DNA from: Sphingobacterium thalpophilum
GTDB taxonomy: Bacteria; Bacteroidota; Bacteroidia; Sphingobacteriales; Sphingobacteriaceae
Reading direction: 5' to 3'
DNA: 64,000 nt
Assembly: GCF_901482695.1 (NCBI RefSeq)
Contig: NZ_LR590484.1
Coordinates: 5,642,001 to 5,706,000, forward strand
Both the position numbers and the translations under genes were made by a program. Under the pieces are notes generated by a model. That model ran no database searches. It was not told where the DNA came from and saw only the letters and a list, made by a program, of their open reading frames with translations. Positions 34,710-43,736 of the stretch are shown here, in pieces (position 1 is the first letter of the stretch; every line of letters starts with the position of its first letter).

Positions 34710-35279
34710 TTAAGAATTTTCTCCCCATTGGTAATGCTTAAATTCGAAGCCCGCAAGACTCAGAATCCGGTCGACAACTGTTTCTGCCAGCTCTTCCAAT
34801 GTCTTCGGCAAGCTATAAAATGAAGGGGACGCAGGGCAGATAATTCCCCCCGCTTCGGTCACGAGTTTCATATTTTGGATATGGATAAGGCTCAGTGGCG
34901 TTTCCCGCGTGACTAAAATCAATTTCCGCCGTTCTTTTAGCATAACGTCAGCCGCACGGGTCGTGAGATCAGAGGAAATACCGTAGGCAATTCTTGAAAG
35001 TGTCCCCATCGAACAGGGACATACAATCATCGTATCAAAACGAGCCGATCCCGAAGCAAATGGCGCAAAAAAATCATTTTTGTCATAAAATTTAAAAGGG
35101 ACATCCTGATAGCTTTCATCACCCAGTTCAGCACGCCACACATCTTTAGCATTGTTTGACATCACAATGCCGACCTCAGCGAGCTGAGTTTTTAATGAAT
35201 TCAGCTTTTCCAGCAACACTTTCGCATATATAGAGCCGCTTGCTCCAGTAATGGCAACAACAATCTTTCTTTTGGACAT
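34710..35279 (-). CDS. ubiX: UbiX family flavin prenyltransferase
   Basis: A 189-residue flavoprotein making prenylated FMN for UbiD-type decarboxylases. KIVVAITGASGSIYAKVLLEKL is the FMN-binding N terminus; later CPCSMGTLSRIAYG and the RRKLILVTRETPLSLIHIQNM segment are diagnostic. The ATG at 35279 gives the family length; an open frame of 27 more codons runs back through the leader terminator and is not expected to be protein. No ubiD is in the window; in menaquinone-using bacteria UbiX often serves the futalosine or other UbiD branch. Confidence 0.93.
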   Translation of the reverse strand: MSKRKIVVAITGASGSIYAKVLLEKLNSLKTQLAEVGIVMSNNAKDVWRAELGDESYQDVPFKFYDKNDFFAPFASGSARFDTMIVCPCSMGTLSRIAYGISSDLTTRAADVMLKERRKLILVTRETPLSLIHIQNMKLVTEAGGIICPASPSFYSLPKTLEELAETVVDRILSLAGFEFKHYQWGENS

Positions 35280-35305
35280 TTCTCTTAAATAATAAACAAA
35301 GCTAT

Positions 35306-35338
35306 AAAAAAAGGGCCGAAGTGAGAAACACCCGACCC
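35306..35338 (-). terminator. Terminator-like hairpin inside the ubiX leader
   Basis: On the minus strand GGGTCG (35338-35333) pairs with CGGCCC (35318-35313), the inner GGTG/CAC bases extend the stem, and TTTTTTT follows. It lies 27 bases before the ubiX start and downstream of the likely promoter, so it would stop the ubiX transcript itself. Upstream, GCCC/GGGC (35375-35372 with 35364-35361) forms another hairpin, and CCC..CCC at 35374-35367 could pair with GGG..GGG of the terminator arm, giving an alternative structure. Confidence 0.65.
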
Positions 35339-35379
35339 TACATCTACCTATGAAAAACATGCCCTTGGGAGGGGCTTAA

Positions 35380-35408
35380 CAAAAGTACATCTACTTTTGA
35401 ATTTTCAA
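35380..35408 (-). promoter_or_regulatory. Promoter of ubiX, within an 8-bp palindrome
   Basis: Minus-strand TTG (35408-35406), an 18-base spacer (slightly short) and TACTTTTG (35387-35380). The sequence CAAAAGTACATCTACTTTTG (35380-35399) is an exact palindrome of two opposed -7 boxes. The remainder of 35400-35613 has no recognisable gene. Confidence 0.5.
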
Positions 35409-35613
35409 AAATATTATATGAAATACTACACATTTGTGTATTAAAAAATCGCAAAAAAGTATTTTTTCATGCTTCACTATCCGCTTCAGCCGGATCGAAA
35501 CGCGCAGGATCCGACCGAACTGGTTCTTTTTCCTGCAAATAAATTCCCGGATCAAACACAATTTTCGCGAATAAAACTTATTTTAGCGAGTAAGTTATGC
35601 AATTAGACTAGAC

Positions 35614-36264
35614 ATGAATCTTTCTATTTTAGAACAATATATCGAAGAAGGCAAAAGCCACGACATTGATTTATTATTGATTGGCAATCCCGAGCTACTG
35701 CAAGAAACGACAAGCCATGGCATATCACCACTTCTGCTGGCCTGTTATTACAATAAACCGCAGATCATCCGCATATTGTTACAGCATACCAAGACAATGA
35801 CAATACATGAGGCTTGCGCTGCCGGACTAACCTCTTATGTGGAAGCAATCATCCAGCAGGCTCCATCAGTAGTTAATGAGTGGTCCGCCCATGGCTTTTC
35901 ACCGCTGGCTATGGCCACGTATTTCAACAAAACCGACATTGTACGACTTTTGTTATCAAAAAAAGTAAATCCGAATATTGCCAGCAGAAATGAACAGCAG
36001 GCCTATCCACTTCATATTGCGGCAGCAAATAATCATGAAGAAATTGGAAAAATGCTGCTCGAAGCTGACGCTGACGTCAATGCCGTGCAGTCGACTGGTG
36101 AAACAGCTTTGCATTTTGCGGCCCAGCATGGAAATATCGACCTGATCGTTGCTCTGCTGGAATTCGGTGCCGATACCCGGATAGTCAACATAAAGGGACT
36201 AACACCCGCAGATCTTGCCGCCGAAAAAGGTTTTAAAGAAATTGCGGAGATACTTGCAAATTAA
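35614..36264 (+). CDS. Ankyrin repeat protein
   Basis: A 216-residue soluble protein made of ankyrin repeats. Clear units include GISPLLLACYYNKPQIIRIL (about 36-55), GFSPLAMATYFNKTDIVRLL (about 91-110), YPLHIAAANNHEEIGKMLL, GETALHFAAQHGNIDLIVALL and GLTPADLAAEKGFKEIAEIL. Bacterial ankyrin proteins bind partners but the partner here is unknown. Its stop overlaps the stop of the convergent DUF2851 gene by three bases. Confidence 0.92.
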   Translation: MNLSILEQYIEEGKSHDIDLLLIGNPELLQETTSHGISPLLLACYYNKPQIIRILLQHTKTMTIHEACAAGLTSYVEAIIQQAPSVVNEWSAHGFSPLAMATYFNKTDIVRLLLSKKVNPNIASRNEQQAYPLHIAAANNHEEIGKMLLEADADVNAVQSTGETALHFAAQHGNIDLIVALLEFGADTRIVNIKGLTPADLAAEKGFKEIAEILAN

Positions 36265-37541
36265 TTACGTAAAATTTCGGTTCCGATCCTACACTTCAGA
36301 CACTGCTTCCGCTCACAGTAGTGTTTCTTGAGCTGTAGCATACCCTGCCCCTGAGATGCATTCGTCGCACGCCAGCCCAGATCTGCGAACTGCTTGATAA
36401 TAGCATTTTTTTCTGCCGGCATCGCTTCCAGCAGCGCGACCGCCCGGTCCATATATGGATGAATACCATAGTATTTTCCATAAGCAAATAGCATCAGAAC
36501 CACAGTGTTGATAACCAAGATATCAACGGTCGCCTTTCCAATTTTTCCGCTCCGTTCGATACCTGGGCTAGCCCCTATTGAAAACCGGGATTTCCAATAA
36601 GAATTAATAGACGAAATATCGAACAGTAACCTCGCCTCAGCCAGGTTCTGAATTGTTAAAACCTTGGATAAACTCAGTGATTTTTCAGTGAATAAAGCGA
36701 CAAGCTGTGCAATACGCAACTCGGGGAAATTATAGGGTCTCATACGCAGCTTTTTCCAGACACCATTAACCAAACGGATACCGTGCACTGCCTGCTGATA
36801 GGCAAATTCATGATAAAGCCGCTGCATGTACTGATCAGCGCACTCCGGGGTTAAAAAGCCGGCAATCCCAAACAACAAAGCTTCTATTTTCAGCCCATCG
36901 GAGCGGTATTTTTGCATCGTCGCCAACGGAAGTTTCTCCCCCAGCTCCTGAAATGTATCCGCATTAACCTTGAGCCCCATACATCGGCATATCCAAACCC
37001 AAAAGACCTTCTCCCAATCACTATTAAATTGCGCCAGCAGACCAAATATGTCCTCGGCTTTCACCTCCAGCCGCTCGACAGATAAGGCATCCAGCCACAT
37101 GTCTTTTTTAAGCTCCTCCACTTCGCCGATCCGGGACTGGCAGGGAAGCCAGTTTGTAGCACGCATCATGTTGGCATACTTATCCAGGAGATCCTGCCTT
37201 ACGTATTCTGACAACACAAGCGTGGGTATAACACTTCCGTCGCTCCGATAGATAATCTGATCCTCTATCCATACCACATGTAAAATAACATTATTATAGG
37301 CTTCATCATATTGGTGCAGGTGTCTGTTCCAATCGGAAGAACGAAAATGGATTTCAATATTCCCAACCCATTCTTCATCAGCGAGTATAATATGTGACAG
37401 CACGAAATCCGGCCCGGCATCGGTATTATGCTGGCCAACACGAACTACAGCCAAAGGCGTCCCCGCACTCGTTCGCAATCCCACTCTATTGAATAGCCGT
37501 AGTTTCCAGATAAACTGCATTAAGTTTTCTGACACTACCAT
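36261..37541 (-). CDS. DUF2851 family protein
   Basis: A 426-residue cytoplasmic protein. The N-terminal QFIWKLRLFN, the GNIEIHFRSSDWNRHLHQYDEAYNNVILHVVW segment (read as GNIEIHFRSSDWNRH then NVILHVVW) and the C-terminal cysteine cluster CERKQCLKCRIG are the family landmarks. The final Cys pattern suggests a small metal site. Function is unknown; it is common in Bacteroidota. Confidence 0.87.
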   Translation of the reverse strand: MVVSENLMQFIWKLRLFNRVGLRTSAGTPLAVVRVGQHNTDAGPDFVLSHIILADEEWVGNIEIHFRSSDWNRHLHQYDEAYNNVILHVVWIEDQIIYRSDGSVIPTLVLSEYVRQDLLDKYANMMRATNWLPCQSRIGEVEELKKDMWLDALSVERLEVKAEDIFGLLAQFNSDWEKVFWVWICRCMGLKVNADTFQELGEKLPLATMQKYRSDGLKIEALLFGIAGFLTPECADQYMQRLYHEFAYQQAVHGIRLVNGVWKKLRMRPYNFPELRIAQLVALFTEKSLSLSKVLTIQNLAEARLLFDISSINSYWKSRFSIGASPGIERSGKIGKATVDILVINTVVLMLFAYGKYYGIHPYMDRAVALLEAMPAEKNAIIKQFADLGWRATNASQGQGMLQLKKHYCERKQCLKCRIGTEILRN

Positions 37542-37607
37542 ATTTGTATCTTAATAGATCTTGTTGATCAAAGGTTTATAACGCTCTAAAGATACAACTT
37601 TATACGA

Positions 37608-38651
37608 TCATTTCACAAAAATGGTTAGTAAATCACTGGAAATTAACCTTTTTTCTAAAACATGCCCGTTCAGACGGGGAGCTGCTATTCCCATATGCAG
37701 TGTTTTCTCTGCTTGAAAAACACGCGCCTCATCCCAGAGTCCGGCATCGATAAACATCTGCAGGGTCGCTGCACCACCTTCAATAATGATGGACTGAACA
37801 TCCATCAAATATAATTGGTAAAGAACCGTCTGAGGTAAATATAAACCATAATTCTCCAGCTCGATGTGTTTGATATGGCCCTGCCAGTCCGTTTTTTTTG
37901 CGTTGAAGACAATCGTTTCGGCCTGATCGTCGAAGATCTTCGCATCAGGAGGCACAACCAAGTCTCTATCGATCAGCACGCGGCGTGGATTAGCCCCTTT
38001 CCAATACCTGACAGTCAGCCTGGGATTGTCTATTAAGGCGGTTTTGGTGCCGACGAGAATAGCATCTTCTTCCGCCCGCCATCGATGCACCAGCTGCAAG
38101 CTTGCGGCATTGCTTATTCCCACCTGTCGATCTGCCTGCCCGATAAAGCCATCGGCGGATTGTGCCCATTTGAGAATAACATAGGGTCGATGCTGTCCTA
38201 TCCGCGTAAAAAAACGACGGTTGACCCACATGGCTTCTTTTTCCAGCAGACCGACTTCCACATCGATACCTGCATCTTTCAAGATACCGATCCCCTTTCC
38301 ATTGACCTGCGCAAAGGGATCTAAACAGGCCACAAATACTTTTTTCGGCTTTAGACTGGCGATCATATCTGCACAGGGCGGAGTTTTCCCAAAATGCGCA
38401 CAAGGCTCGAGGCTCACATAAAAAGTACTTTCCCCCCACAGTTCGCCTGCCTGATCTCCATATTTTTGCAATACGGCACGAACGGCATTCACTTCAGCGT
38501 GTGGCCCGCCGTACGGCGAGGTATACCCTTCGCCAATAATACAATGATTGTGAACAATCACGGCGCCCACCATGGGGTTGGGGCTCACCGAACCCGCTCC
38601 TTGTTGCGCCAGATCCAAGCAGCGCTGCATATATTGCCGATGTATATCCAT
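37608..38651 (-). CDS. ribD: Bifunctional riboflavin biosynthesis deaminase/reductase
   Basis: A 347-residue two-domain enzyme. The N-terminal deaminase has the zinc ligands H51 (GPHAEV) and the two Cys of EPCAHFGKTPPC. The C-terminal reductase starts around residue 150 (RPYVILKWAQSADGFIG) and contains the NADPH-binding GGAATLQMFID. It is divergent from prmC with only 33 bases between start codons. A TAGATTTG box (38663-38656) ends four bases before the ATG, so the mRNA may be leaderless; there is no FMN riboswitch. Confidence 0.95.
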   Translation of the reverse strand: MDIHRQYMQRCLDLAQQGAGSVSPNPMVGAVIVHNHCIIGEGYTSPYGGPHAEVNAVRAVLQKYGDQAGELWGESTFYVSLEPCAHFGKTPPCADMIASLKPKKVFVACLDPFAQVNGKGIGILKDAGIDVEVGLLEKEAMWVNRRFFTRIGQHRPYVILKWAQSADGFIGQADRQVGISNAASLQLVHRWRAEEDAILVGTKTALIDNPRLTVRYWKGANPRRVLIDRDLVVPPDAKIFDDQAETIVFNAKKTDWQGHIKHIELENYGLYLPQTVLYQLYLMDVQSIIIEGGAATLQMFIDAGLWDEARVFQAEKTLHMGIAAPRLNGHVLEKRLISSDLLTIFVK

Positions 38652-38684
38652 GTTACAAATCTATGAAAATCGTACCTTTGACGT

Positions 38685-39545
38685 ATGCGAATACTCAAGG
38701 ATTTCGAATTATTATTTCAACAGGAATTGACATCTATCTATGACAAGGATGAAGTCAAAGCTTTATTCCTTTTTACGGTAGAGGAAATGTTTGGACTGAA
38801 GAGGGGAACCTATCCCCTAAAAAAAGAAGATATAGTAACAGAAAAAGATGCGGAGCGTTTTGATGAAATCCTCCGTGAGCTCAAAAAGAACAAGCCGATT
38901 CAATATATTTTTAATAAAGCTACGTTTTATGGAGAGTCCTTTGAAGTGAATGAATCCGTGCTGATCCCCCGGCCTGAGACCGAGGAACTCGTTGATCTGA
39001 TTCTTAAACAGCATTCAGCACAGGCCGGCCTGCATATCATGGACATCGGAACAGGCTCCGGCTGTATACCTATTATATTATCCAAATACCTCCCCGGAGC
39101 ACAGGTTACCTCCATGGACATATCCAAAGAGGCAATTGCCACAGCAAGAAAAAATGCTGGGCAATTAAATGCTCCGGTACAGTTTATCAATGCCGATATT
39201 TTTGAATGGGACTACATCTTTTCGGAACAGCAATATGATATCATCGTTTCTAATCCACCTTATATTACTCCACAGGAAAAAGCGAGTATGCAGCAGAATG
39301 TGCTGGCGTTCGAACCCGAACTCGCTCTATTTATCGAAGACAGTGCACCACTGATCTTCTACGACGTGATATCCTCTTTTGCGCTCAAACATCTGGCTCC
39401 TCAAGGCGATCTCTACTTCGAGATCAACCAGTATCTCGGCCCGCAGACAAAAGAGCTCATAGAAAAAAAAGGATTTCGCCCGGTGAAGCTTCTAAAAGAT
39501 ATAAACGGAGCCGACCGCATGATCCACGCAAAAAAAAGTACGTAG
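38685..39545 (+). CDS. prmC: Peptide chain release factor N(5)-glutamine methyltransferase
   Basis: A 286-residue SAM-dependent enzyme that methylates the GGQ glutamine of release factors. The SAM loop is DIGTGSGCIPI (about 120) and the catalytic NPPY is near residue 190 (VSNPPYITPQEK). RPETEELV and the N-terminal helical domain are normal. A TACCTTTG box (38673-38680) ends four bases before the ATG, again suggesting a leaderless mRNA. Confidence 0.95.
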   Translation: MRILKDFELLFQQELTSIYDKDEVKALFLFTVEEMFGLKRGTYPLKKEDIVTEKDAERFDEILRELKKNKPIQYIFNKATFYGESFEVNESVLIPRPETEELVDLILKQHSAQAGLHIMDIGTGSGCIPIILSKYLPGAQVTSMDISKEAIATARKNAGQLNAPVQFINADIFEWDYIFSEQQYDIIVSNPPYITPQEKASMQQNVLAFEPELALFIEDSAPLIFYDVISSFALKHLAPQGDLYFEINQYLGPQTKELIEKKGFRPVKLLKDINGADRMIHAKKST

Positions 39546-39611
39546 TCAAAAAATAATCTTTTTATTTACTAGACAGTTAAGCCTGTCTCTCCAAATTTTA
39601 AAGACAATAAT

Positions 39612-39642
39612 TTGGAGCGTATAAAAAGAAATTCTACCTTTG
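39612..39642 (+). promoter_or_regulatory. Promoter of tRNA-Lys
   Basis: TTG (39612-39614), 20-base spacer and TACCTTTG (39635-39642), a full consensus. A 9-bp inverted repeat, CTCCAAATT/AATTTGGAG (39589-39617), overlaps the TTG. Confidence 0.75.
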
Positions 39643-39664
39643 CATCACTTTCAAAAACAGAAAG

Positions 39665-39737
39665 GATTCCGTAGCTCAGCTGGTAGAGCAATACACTTTT
39701 AATGTATGGGTCCTGGGTTCGAGTCCCAGCGGGATCA
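39665..39737 (+). tRNA. tRNA-Lys (anticodon TTT)
   Basis: A 73-base cloverleaf. Acceptor GATTCCG pairs with CGGGATC (one G-T), D-arm GCTC/GAGC with AGCTGGTA loop, anticodon stem ATACA/TGTAT around CTTTTAA (anticodon TTT), T-arm CTGGG/CCCAG with TTCGAGT loop, discriminator A. The CCA end is not encoded. Confidence 0.97.
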
Positions 39738-39738
39738 C

Positions 39739-39764
39739 AAGCCACTCCAAAAGAGTGGCTTTTG
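39739..39764 (+). terminator. Terminator of tRNA-Lys
   Basis: AAGCCACTC (39739-39747) and GAGTGGCTT (39753-39761) pair around a five-base loop and run into T. The 220 bases from here to the lipoprotein gene contain nothing I can identify. Confidence 0.85.
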
Positions 39765-39991
39765 CTATTTCAGCTTGTGACGTAGCAGGAAAACCAGCCG
39801 AGCCGAAGTGCTAACGGTGTCCAAATCCGGTATCGCTCCTCGCTAGCGACGTGTGAAACACTACTAAATATAAACTCCATTGGAATCGCCAAACGGAAGT
39901 CAAAGAAGTTGCTAAAATAATTCTCCAGCAACAAAACTATTTACCGTGTAAATTGTCATCATCTTAGGTAACAGATAACAATAAATCCATT

Positions 39992-40165
39992 ATGAAAAAG
40001 ATTGTACCTCTATCCCTGATGTCGGCCACATTGTTGCTGATGACAAGCTGTTCAGTTATTGAGGGTATTTTTAAAGCCGGCGTCTGGACCGGAATCTTAA
40101 TTGTAGTCATCATTGTCGCCTTGATCATCTGGCTGATTAGCAAGCTTTTTGGCGGTTCCAGATAA
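39992..40165 (+). CDS. Small membrane lipoprotein
   Basis: A 57-residue protein too short for most gene finders. The signal MKKIVPLSLMSATLLLMTSC ends in a lipobox Cys (residue 20), followed by a single strongly hydrophobic helix (TGILIVVIIVALIIWLI) and a short tail KLFGGSR. Very similar short proteins occur in many Bacteroidota and are sometimes annotated, without basis, as phosphatidate cytidylyltransferase. Function is unknown. Confidence 0.75.
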   Translation: MKKIVPLSLMSATLLLMTSCSVIEGIFKAGVWTGILIVVIIVALIIWLISKLFGGSR

Positions 40166-40469
40166 TCTCCACTTAACAGACTGATATCCCTGAACGCAGC
40201 TTATGCGCACGATCCTGCTCAGCGGAGCCTGTCTTCTTGTAGTCATGTGAGATTGATCAGCTGTGACGGATCAGTCCTACCCGCCCTTTGCCTAAAATCA
40301 GGTTTTTACCATTCTCATTTGAAAACCTCTTTTTTATCTTATCTTTATCATTTGTTAGTTCTTCGCCTGATACAGCCGGAGCAGCGACAGCACATGTATA
40401 CAATAACCAATCCCCTTTCGATACCGAACAGGAGTAGAGCGTGATAATCAATATAGAAGGAAAGAGAAC

Positions 40470-41540
40470 ATGAAGCGAGTTACCTTAAAAGAAATCGGAA
40501 AACAACTGAACCTTTCGCCGGGCACTATTTCCAAAGCACTGAACGATAGCCATGAAATCGGTGAGGAAACAAAGAAAATGATTTTAGCGTATACCCAGCA
40601 GATTAACTATATACCCAATTTTTCTGCAAAAAGCCTTAAAACTGGGCGCTCAAACACGCTCGCTATCATTGTACCGTTTATTTCCAGCTCTTTCTTCTTC
40701 GATTTTTATGAAGATATTTCACTGATCCTCGCCGAGACAAATTACAAGCTCATCCTATTACAAACCTTCAATGATGAAAAAAAAGAGAAAGAAGCGCTTG
40801 AACTCTGCGTACAGAGCAACATTGAGGGAATTATCATTTCACCTGTAAAAAATGATTCCAGCCTTCCGCTCTTAAAATATATTATGGATCAGATCTGTCC
40901 GGTCATTATTTTCGACCGCATAAGCCACCAGCTTGAAACTTTTAAAATCGGCATTCAGAACAACCGCATAATCTATCAGGCCACGGCTGAAATGATCAAA
41001 GGCGGCCGCGAGAACATTATCCTATTACTGTGCAAAGATATCGGAGGCAACACAAGCCGAATAAAAGGTTATAAAGACGCACTTTTCAATTTTTCCATTC
41101 CGTTTAAGCAAGAGAATGTGGTGGAGATCTCTTATTCGAGCCCTAAAGACGATATCGACGCGGAGCTAGAAAGTAAGATAGGCGCACTGCTTAACAGCGC
41201 CACACCACCCAATGCACTACTGTCGTCAACTGATACGCTGTCACTCAAAGTATTGCATATCCTCCATAAACTAGAGATCCGTATTCCTGAGGATATGAAT
41301 CTGATAGGCTTCAGCAATACACCTTTTGCAAATAGTCTAAACCCTTCTCTGACGACAATAGCCCAGCCAACCCGTCTGATGGCAGAAAAATCAGTGGAAC
41401 TGCTGCTGCACATGTTAAAAAAGAGAAACAAAAAGAATTATTTCGAGTTTGAAACTTATTTTCTGGACTGCCGGATCGAGCATCGGAAATCAACGTCTTC
41501 TGTTTCTGCTAAGAACGAAACATCTAAAAGAACGATATAA
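40470..41540 (+). CDS. LacI family transcriptional regulator
   Basis: A 356-residue repressor-type protein. The N-terminal helix-turn-helix and hinge read VTLKEIGKQLNLSPGTISKAL ... NYIPNFSAKSLKTGRSNTLA; the rest is a periplasmic-binding-like sensor domain. It is the first gene of an operon with an exported dehydrogenase (30-base gap) and a DUF1080 hydrolase. By context it senses the sugar handled by these two genes. The 304 bases upstream contain an AGGTTTT/AAAACCT inverted repeat (40300-40328), a weak operator candidate, and no other feature. Confidence 0.92.
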   Translation: MKRVTLKEIGKQLNLSPGTISKALNDSHEIGEETKKMILAYTQQINYIPNFSAKSLKTGRSNTLAIIVPFISSSFFFDFYEDISLILAETNYKLILLQTFNDEKKEKEALELCVQSNIEGIIISPVKNDSSLPLLKYIMDQICPVIIFDRISHQLETFKIGIQNNRIIYQATAEMIKGGRENIILLLCKDIGGNTSRIKGYKDALFNFSIPFKQENVVEISYSSPKDDIDAELESKIGALLNSATPPNALLSSTDTLSLKVLHILHKLEIRIPEDMNLIGFSNTPFANSLNPSLTTIAQPTRLMAEKSVELLLHMLKKRNKKNYFEFETYFLDCRIEHRKSTSSVSAKNETSKRTI

Positions 41541-41570
41541 TCCTATTTTCAATATAAAATAACCATATCC

Positions 41571-42878
41571 ATGCCACTTCAATTCAGCAACCACAGATTT
41601 GCCTCAAGAAGGTCATTCTTAAAAAAAACAAGTATCATTGCGCTTGGAAGTACGTTGCCAAGCCCAGCTTTTCTGTCTTTTGACACAGTCTCCAAGGATC
41701 AGATAATAAAAGTAGGACTGATAGGCTGCGGGGGCCGGGGAACCGGCGCCGCCATTCAGGCTTTACAAGCGGATCAGAACTGTCGGCTTACCGCCATGGC
41801 GGATATTTTTCAGGATCGCATGGACGAATCGTATGCCGCATTAATGGAAGTACGTCCCCAACAAGTGAAGGTTGACAAAAAACATCAATACTTAGGTTTT
41901 GATGCTTTTGAAAAGCTGATCAATAGCGACGTCGATGTCGTTTTGCTGACTTCACCTCCAGCATTCCGGCCGTTGCACCTGAAAGCCGCTGTGCAGGCTA
42001 AAAAACATATTTTTTGTGAAAAGCCAATGGCGGTAGATATTCCTGGGCTGCGGAGTGTAATGGAATCGGTCAAAAAAGCGAAAGAGTCAAACCTATCTGT
42101 CGTTTCAGGCTTTTGTTTTCGGTATGACCTGCCAAATCGCGCTATTTTTTCGAAAGTTCTGGACGGCGCTATTGGCCAGGTGAAGTCCATCAGCACTTTT
42201 CGTTATGGTGGCGAGGCAACCTACGTCGATCTCCGTCCCGAATGGAATAAAATGATGCAACAAATGCGAAATTGGATGTACTACAATTGGCTATCAGGAG
42301 ATTTCATCGTCGAACAAGCTGTGCATAGCCTGGATATGATGTCCTGGGCCATGGGCGATATCATGCCCATCTCTGCTATGGGCACCGGTGGGCGACAGGT
42401 TCGCATCGATCCGAAGTACGGAAATATCTATGACCACTTTACTGTTGAGTTCAGGTACCAGAACGGAGCCATAGGGACCCATTTCTGCCGTCAACAGGCA
42501 GGTACAACACCCAGAAATACCGTGAGCATGCTGGGCACAGAGGGACAGGCAGAGGTAGTCATCGGAGCAAAACAGATAATCTCCGGCAAAGTACAGTGGC
42601 ATTACGACGGTCCGAAAAATAACATGTATCAAACGCAGCACGACGAACTATTTGCCGCCATCAGAAACAATAAGCCCATCAATGATGGAGAATGGATGGC
42701 AAACAGCACACTGCTGGCTATCTGGGCACGAATGGTAGGGTATACGGGTCAGATTCTAACCTTTGACCAGGTGATCAACTCAAAGGAAAGCCTTGGACCT
42801 GACTTATCGTCGTATGACTGGGAAATGAATTTCGACGGACCTGCAGTCGCCATACCCGGCAAAACAAGGTTCAGCTAA
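41571..42878 (+). CDS. Tat-exported Gfo/Idh/MocA family dehydrogenase
   Basis: A 435-residue oxidoreductase with a twin-arginine signal (SRRSFLKKTSIIALGS) for export in folded form. The mature part has the cofactor loop VGLIGCGGRGTGA, the FCEKPMAVD motif with its Lys and EQAVHSLDMMSWAMGD in the substrate domain. Exported members of this type oxidise C3 of sugars in the periplasm. The DUF1080 gene follows after 15 bases, which supports a 3-keto-glycoside pathway. Confidence 0.9.
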   Translation: MPLQFSNHRFASRRSFLKKTSIIALGSTLPSPAFLSFDTVSKDQIIKVGLIGCGGRGTGAAIQALQADQNCRLTAMADIFQDRMDESYAALMEVRPQQVKVDKKHQYLGFDAFEKLINSDVDVVLLTSPPAFRPLHLKAAVQAKKHIFCEKPMAVDIPGLRSVMESVKKAKESNLSVVSGFCFRYDLPNRAIFSKVLDGAIGQVKSISTFRYGGEATYVDLRPEWNKMMQQMRNWMYYNWLSGDFIVEQAVHSLDMMSWAMGDIMPISAMGTGGRQVRIDPKYGNIYDHFTVEFRYQNGAIGTHFCRQQAGTTPRNTVSMLGTEGQAEVVIGAKQIISGKVQWHYDGPKNNMYQTQHDELFAAIRNNKPINDGEWMANSTLLAIWARMVGYTGQILTFDQVINSKESLGPDLSSYDWEMNFDGPAVAIPGKTRFS

Positions 42879-42893
42879 CATAGACAACACAAG

Positions 42894-43646
42894 ATGAAAA
42901 GATTGATTTATGCTGTTCTCGCCATCATGCTGCTTATCCCCGGGACCACGATAGGACAAGCAGAAAATTTCTTCTATTTTGGCAATGAAATGCAATGGGA
43001 CGAACTATTGTCAGGCACACAGACCGCAGATAAGATACAATGGATAAACGTAAATACCGATCCTGATACCTGGCGTGTCGAAAAAAATAAACTGGTTTGT
43101 ACAGGTAAGCCCATCGGTGTGGTCCGCTCGGCGAAGCAGTACGAAAATTTTATTATTCATGTCGAATGGAATCATCAGCATGCAGGCGGCAATTCGGGTA
43201 TCTTTGTCTGGTCGGATGCGAAGCCCAATAGTATCGGCCGGCTACCGGGTGGTGTAGAGGTACAGATGCTCGAACTGGATTGGGTAAATCAAAACCGCAT
43301 TGACGGCAAACAGGCCCCAATAGCCTATGTACACGGCGAACTTTTCGGCGTAGGTGGCGTTCAAACGGTTCCGGACAATCCGCGTGGAACCCGGAGCAAA
43401 TCCGTTGAAAACCGGGCCAAAGGTAAGGGAGAGTGGAACAGATATACAATCATATGTATAGATGGAACCATCAAGCTTGCCGTGAACGGCAAATTTGTCA
43501 ACGGCGTACGGAACTCAACAATTAAAAAAGGCTATCTCTGTCTCGAATCTGAGGGCTCAGAAATCCACTTCCGAAACTTCAAGCTCATTGTACTCGAACC
43601 GGGCGCCATTATCGACCGGCAGGTAGCGGCACCTATTCTACCTTAG
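42894..43646 (+). CDS. DUF1080 protein, probable 3-keto-glycoside hydrolase
   Basis: A 250-residue secreted protein: signal peptide to about residue 22, then a jelly-roll DUF1080 domain with WRVEKNKLVCTG, NFIIHVEWNHQHAGGNSGIFVW and GYLCLESEGSEIHFRN motifs. DUF1080 proteins cleave 3-keto-disaccharides by an eliminative route after a partner dehydrogenase oxidises C3. The partner is the gene directly upstream. A 12-bp stem terminator follows its stop. Confidence 0.88.
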   Translation: MKRLIYAVLAIMLLIPGTTIGQAENFFYFGNEMQWDELLSGTQTADKIQWINVNTDPDTWRVEKNKLVCTGKPIGVVRSAKQYENFIIHVEWNHQHAGGNSGIFVWSDAKPNSIGRLPGGVEVQMLELDWVNQNRIDGKQAPIAYVHGELFGVGGVQTVPDNPRGTRSKSVENRAKGKGEWNRYTIICIDGTIKLAVNGKFVNGVRNSTIKKGYLCLESEGSEIHFRNFKLIVLEPGAIIDRQVAAPILP

Positions 43647-43652
43647 CAAAAT

Positions 43653-43695
43653 AAAGAAAGTCCAAATTCGGGCGTTGGGGATCTGGACTTTCTTT
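43653..43695 (+). terminator. Terminator after the DUF1080 gene
   Basis: AAAGAAAGTCCA (43653-43664) pairs with TGGACTTTCTTT (43684-43695) around a 19-base loop. Confidence 0.8.
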
Positions 43696-43736
43696 ACCGC
43701 TTTCCTTCATCCACGAACAGTAACCCAATAGGCTAT

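Noticed and set aside
35280..35360. Extra 27 N-terminal codons of UbiX
   Set aside because: They are encoded by the leader hairpin and T-tract; the family starts at MSKRKIVVAITGASG.
38652..38684. FMN riboswitch upstream of ribD
   Set aside because: Only 33 bases separate ribD from prmC; no aptamer fits.
39768..39991. Integrated-element remnant downstream of tRNA-Lys
   Set aside because: No integrase fragment or repeat of the tRNA end is visible; only ordinary intergenic sequence.
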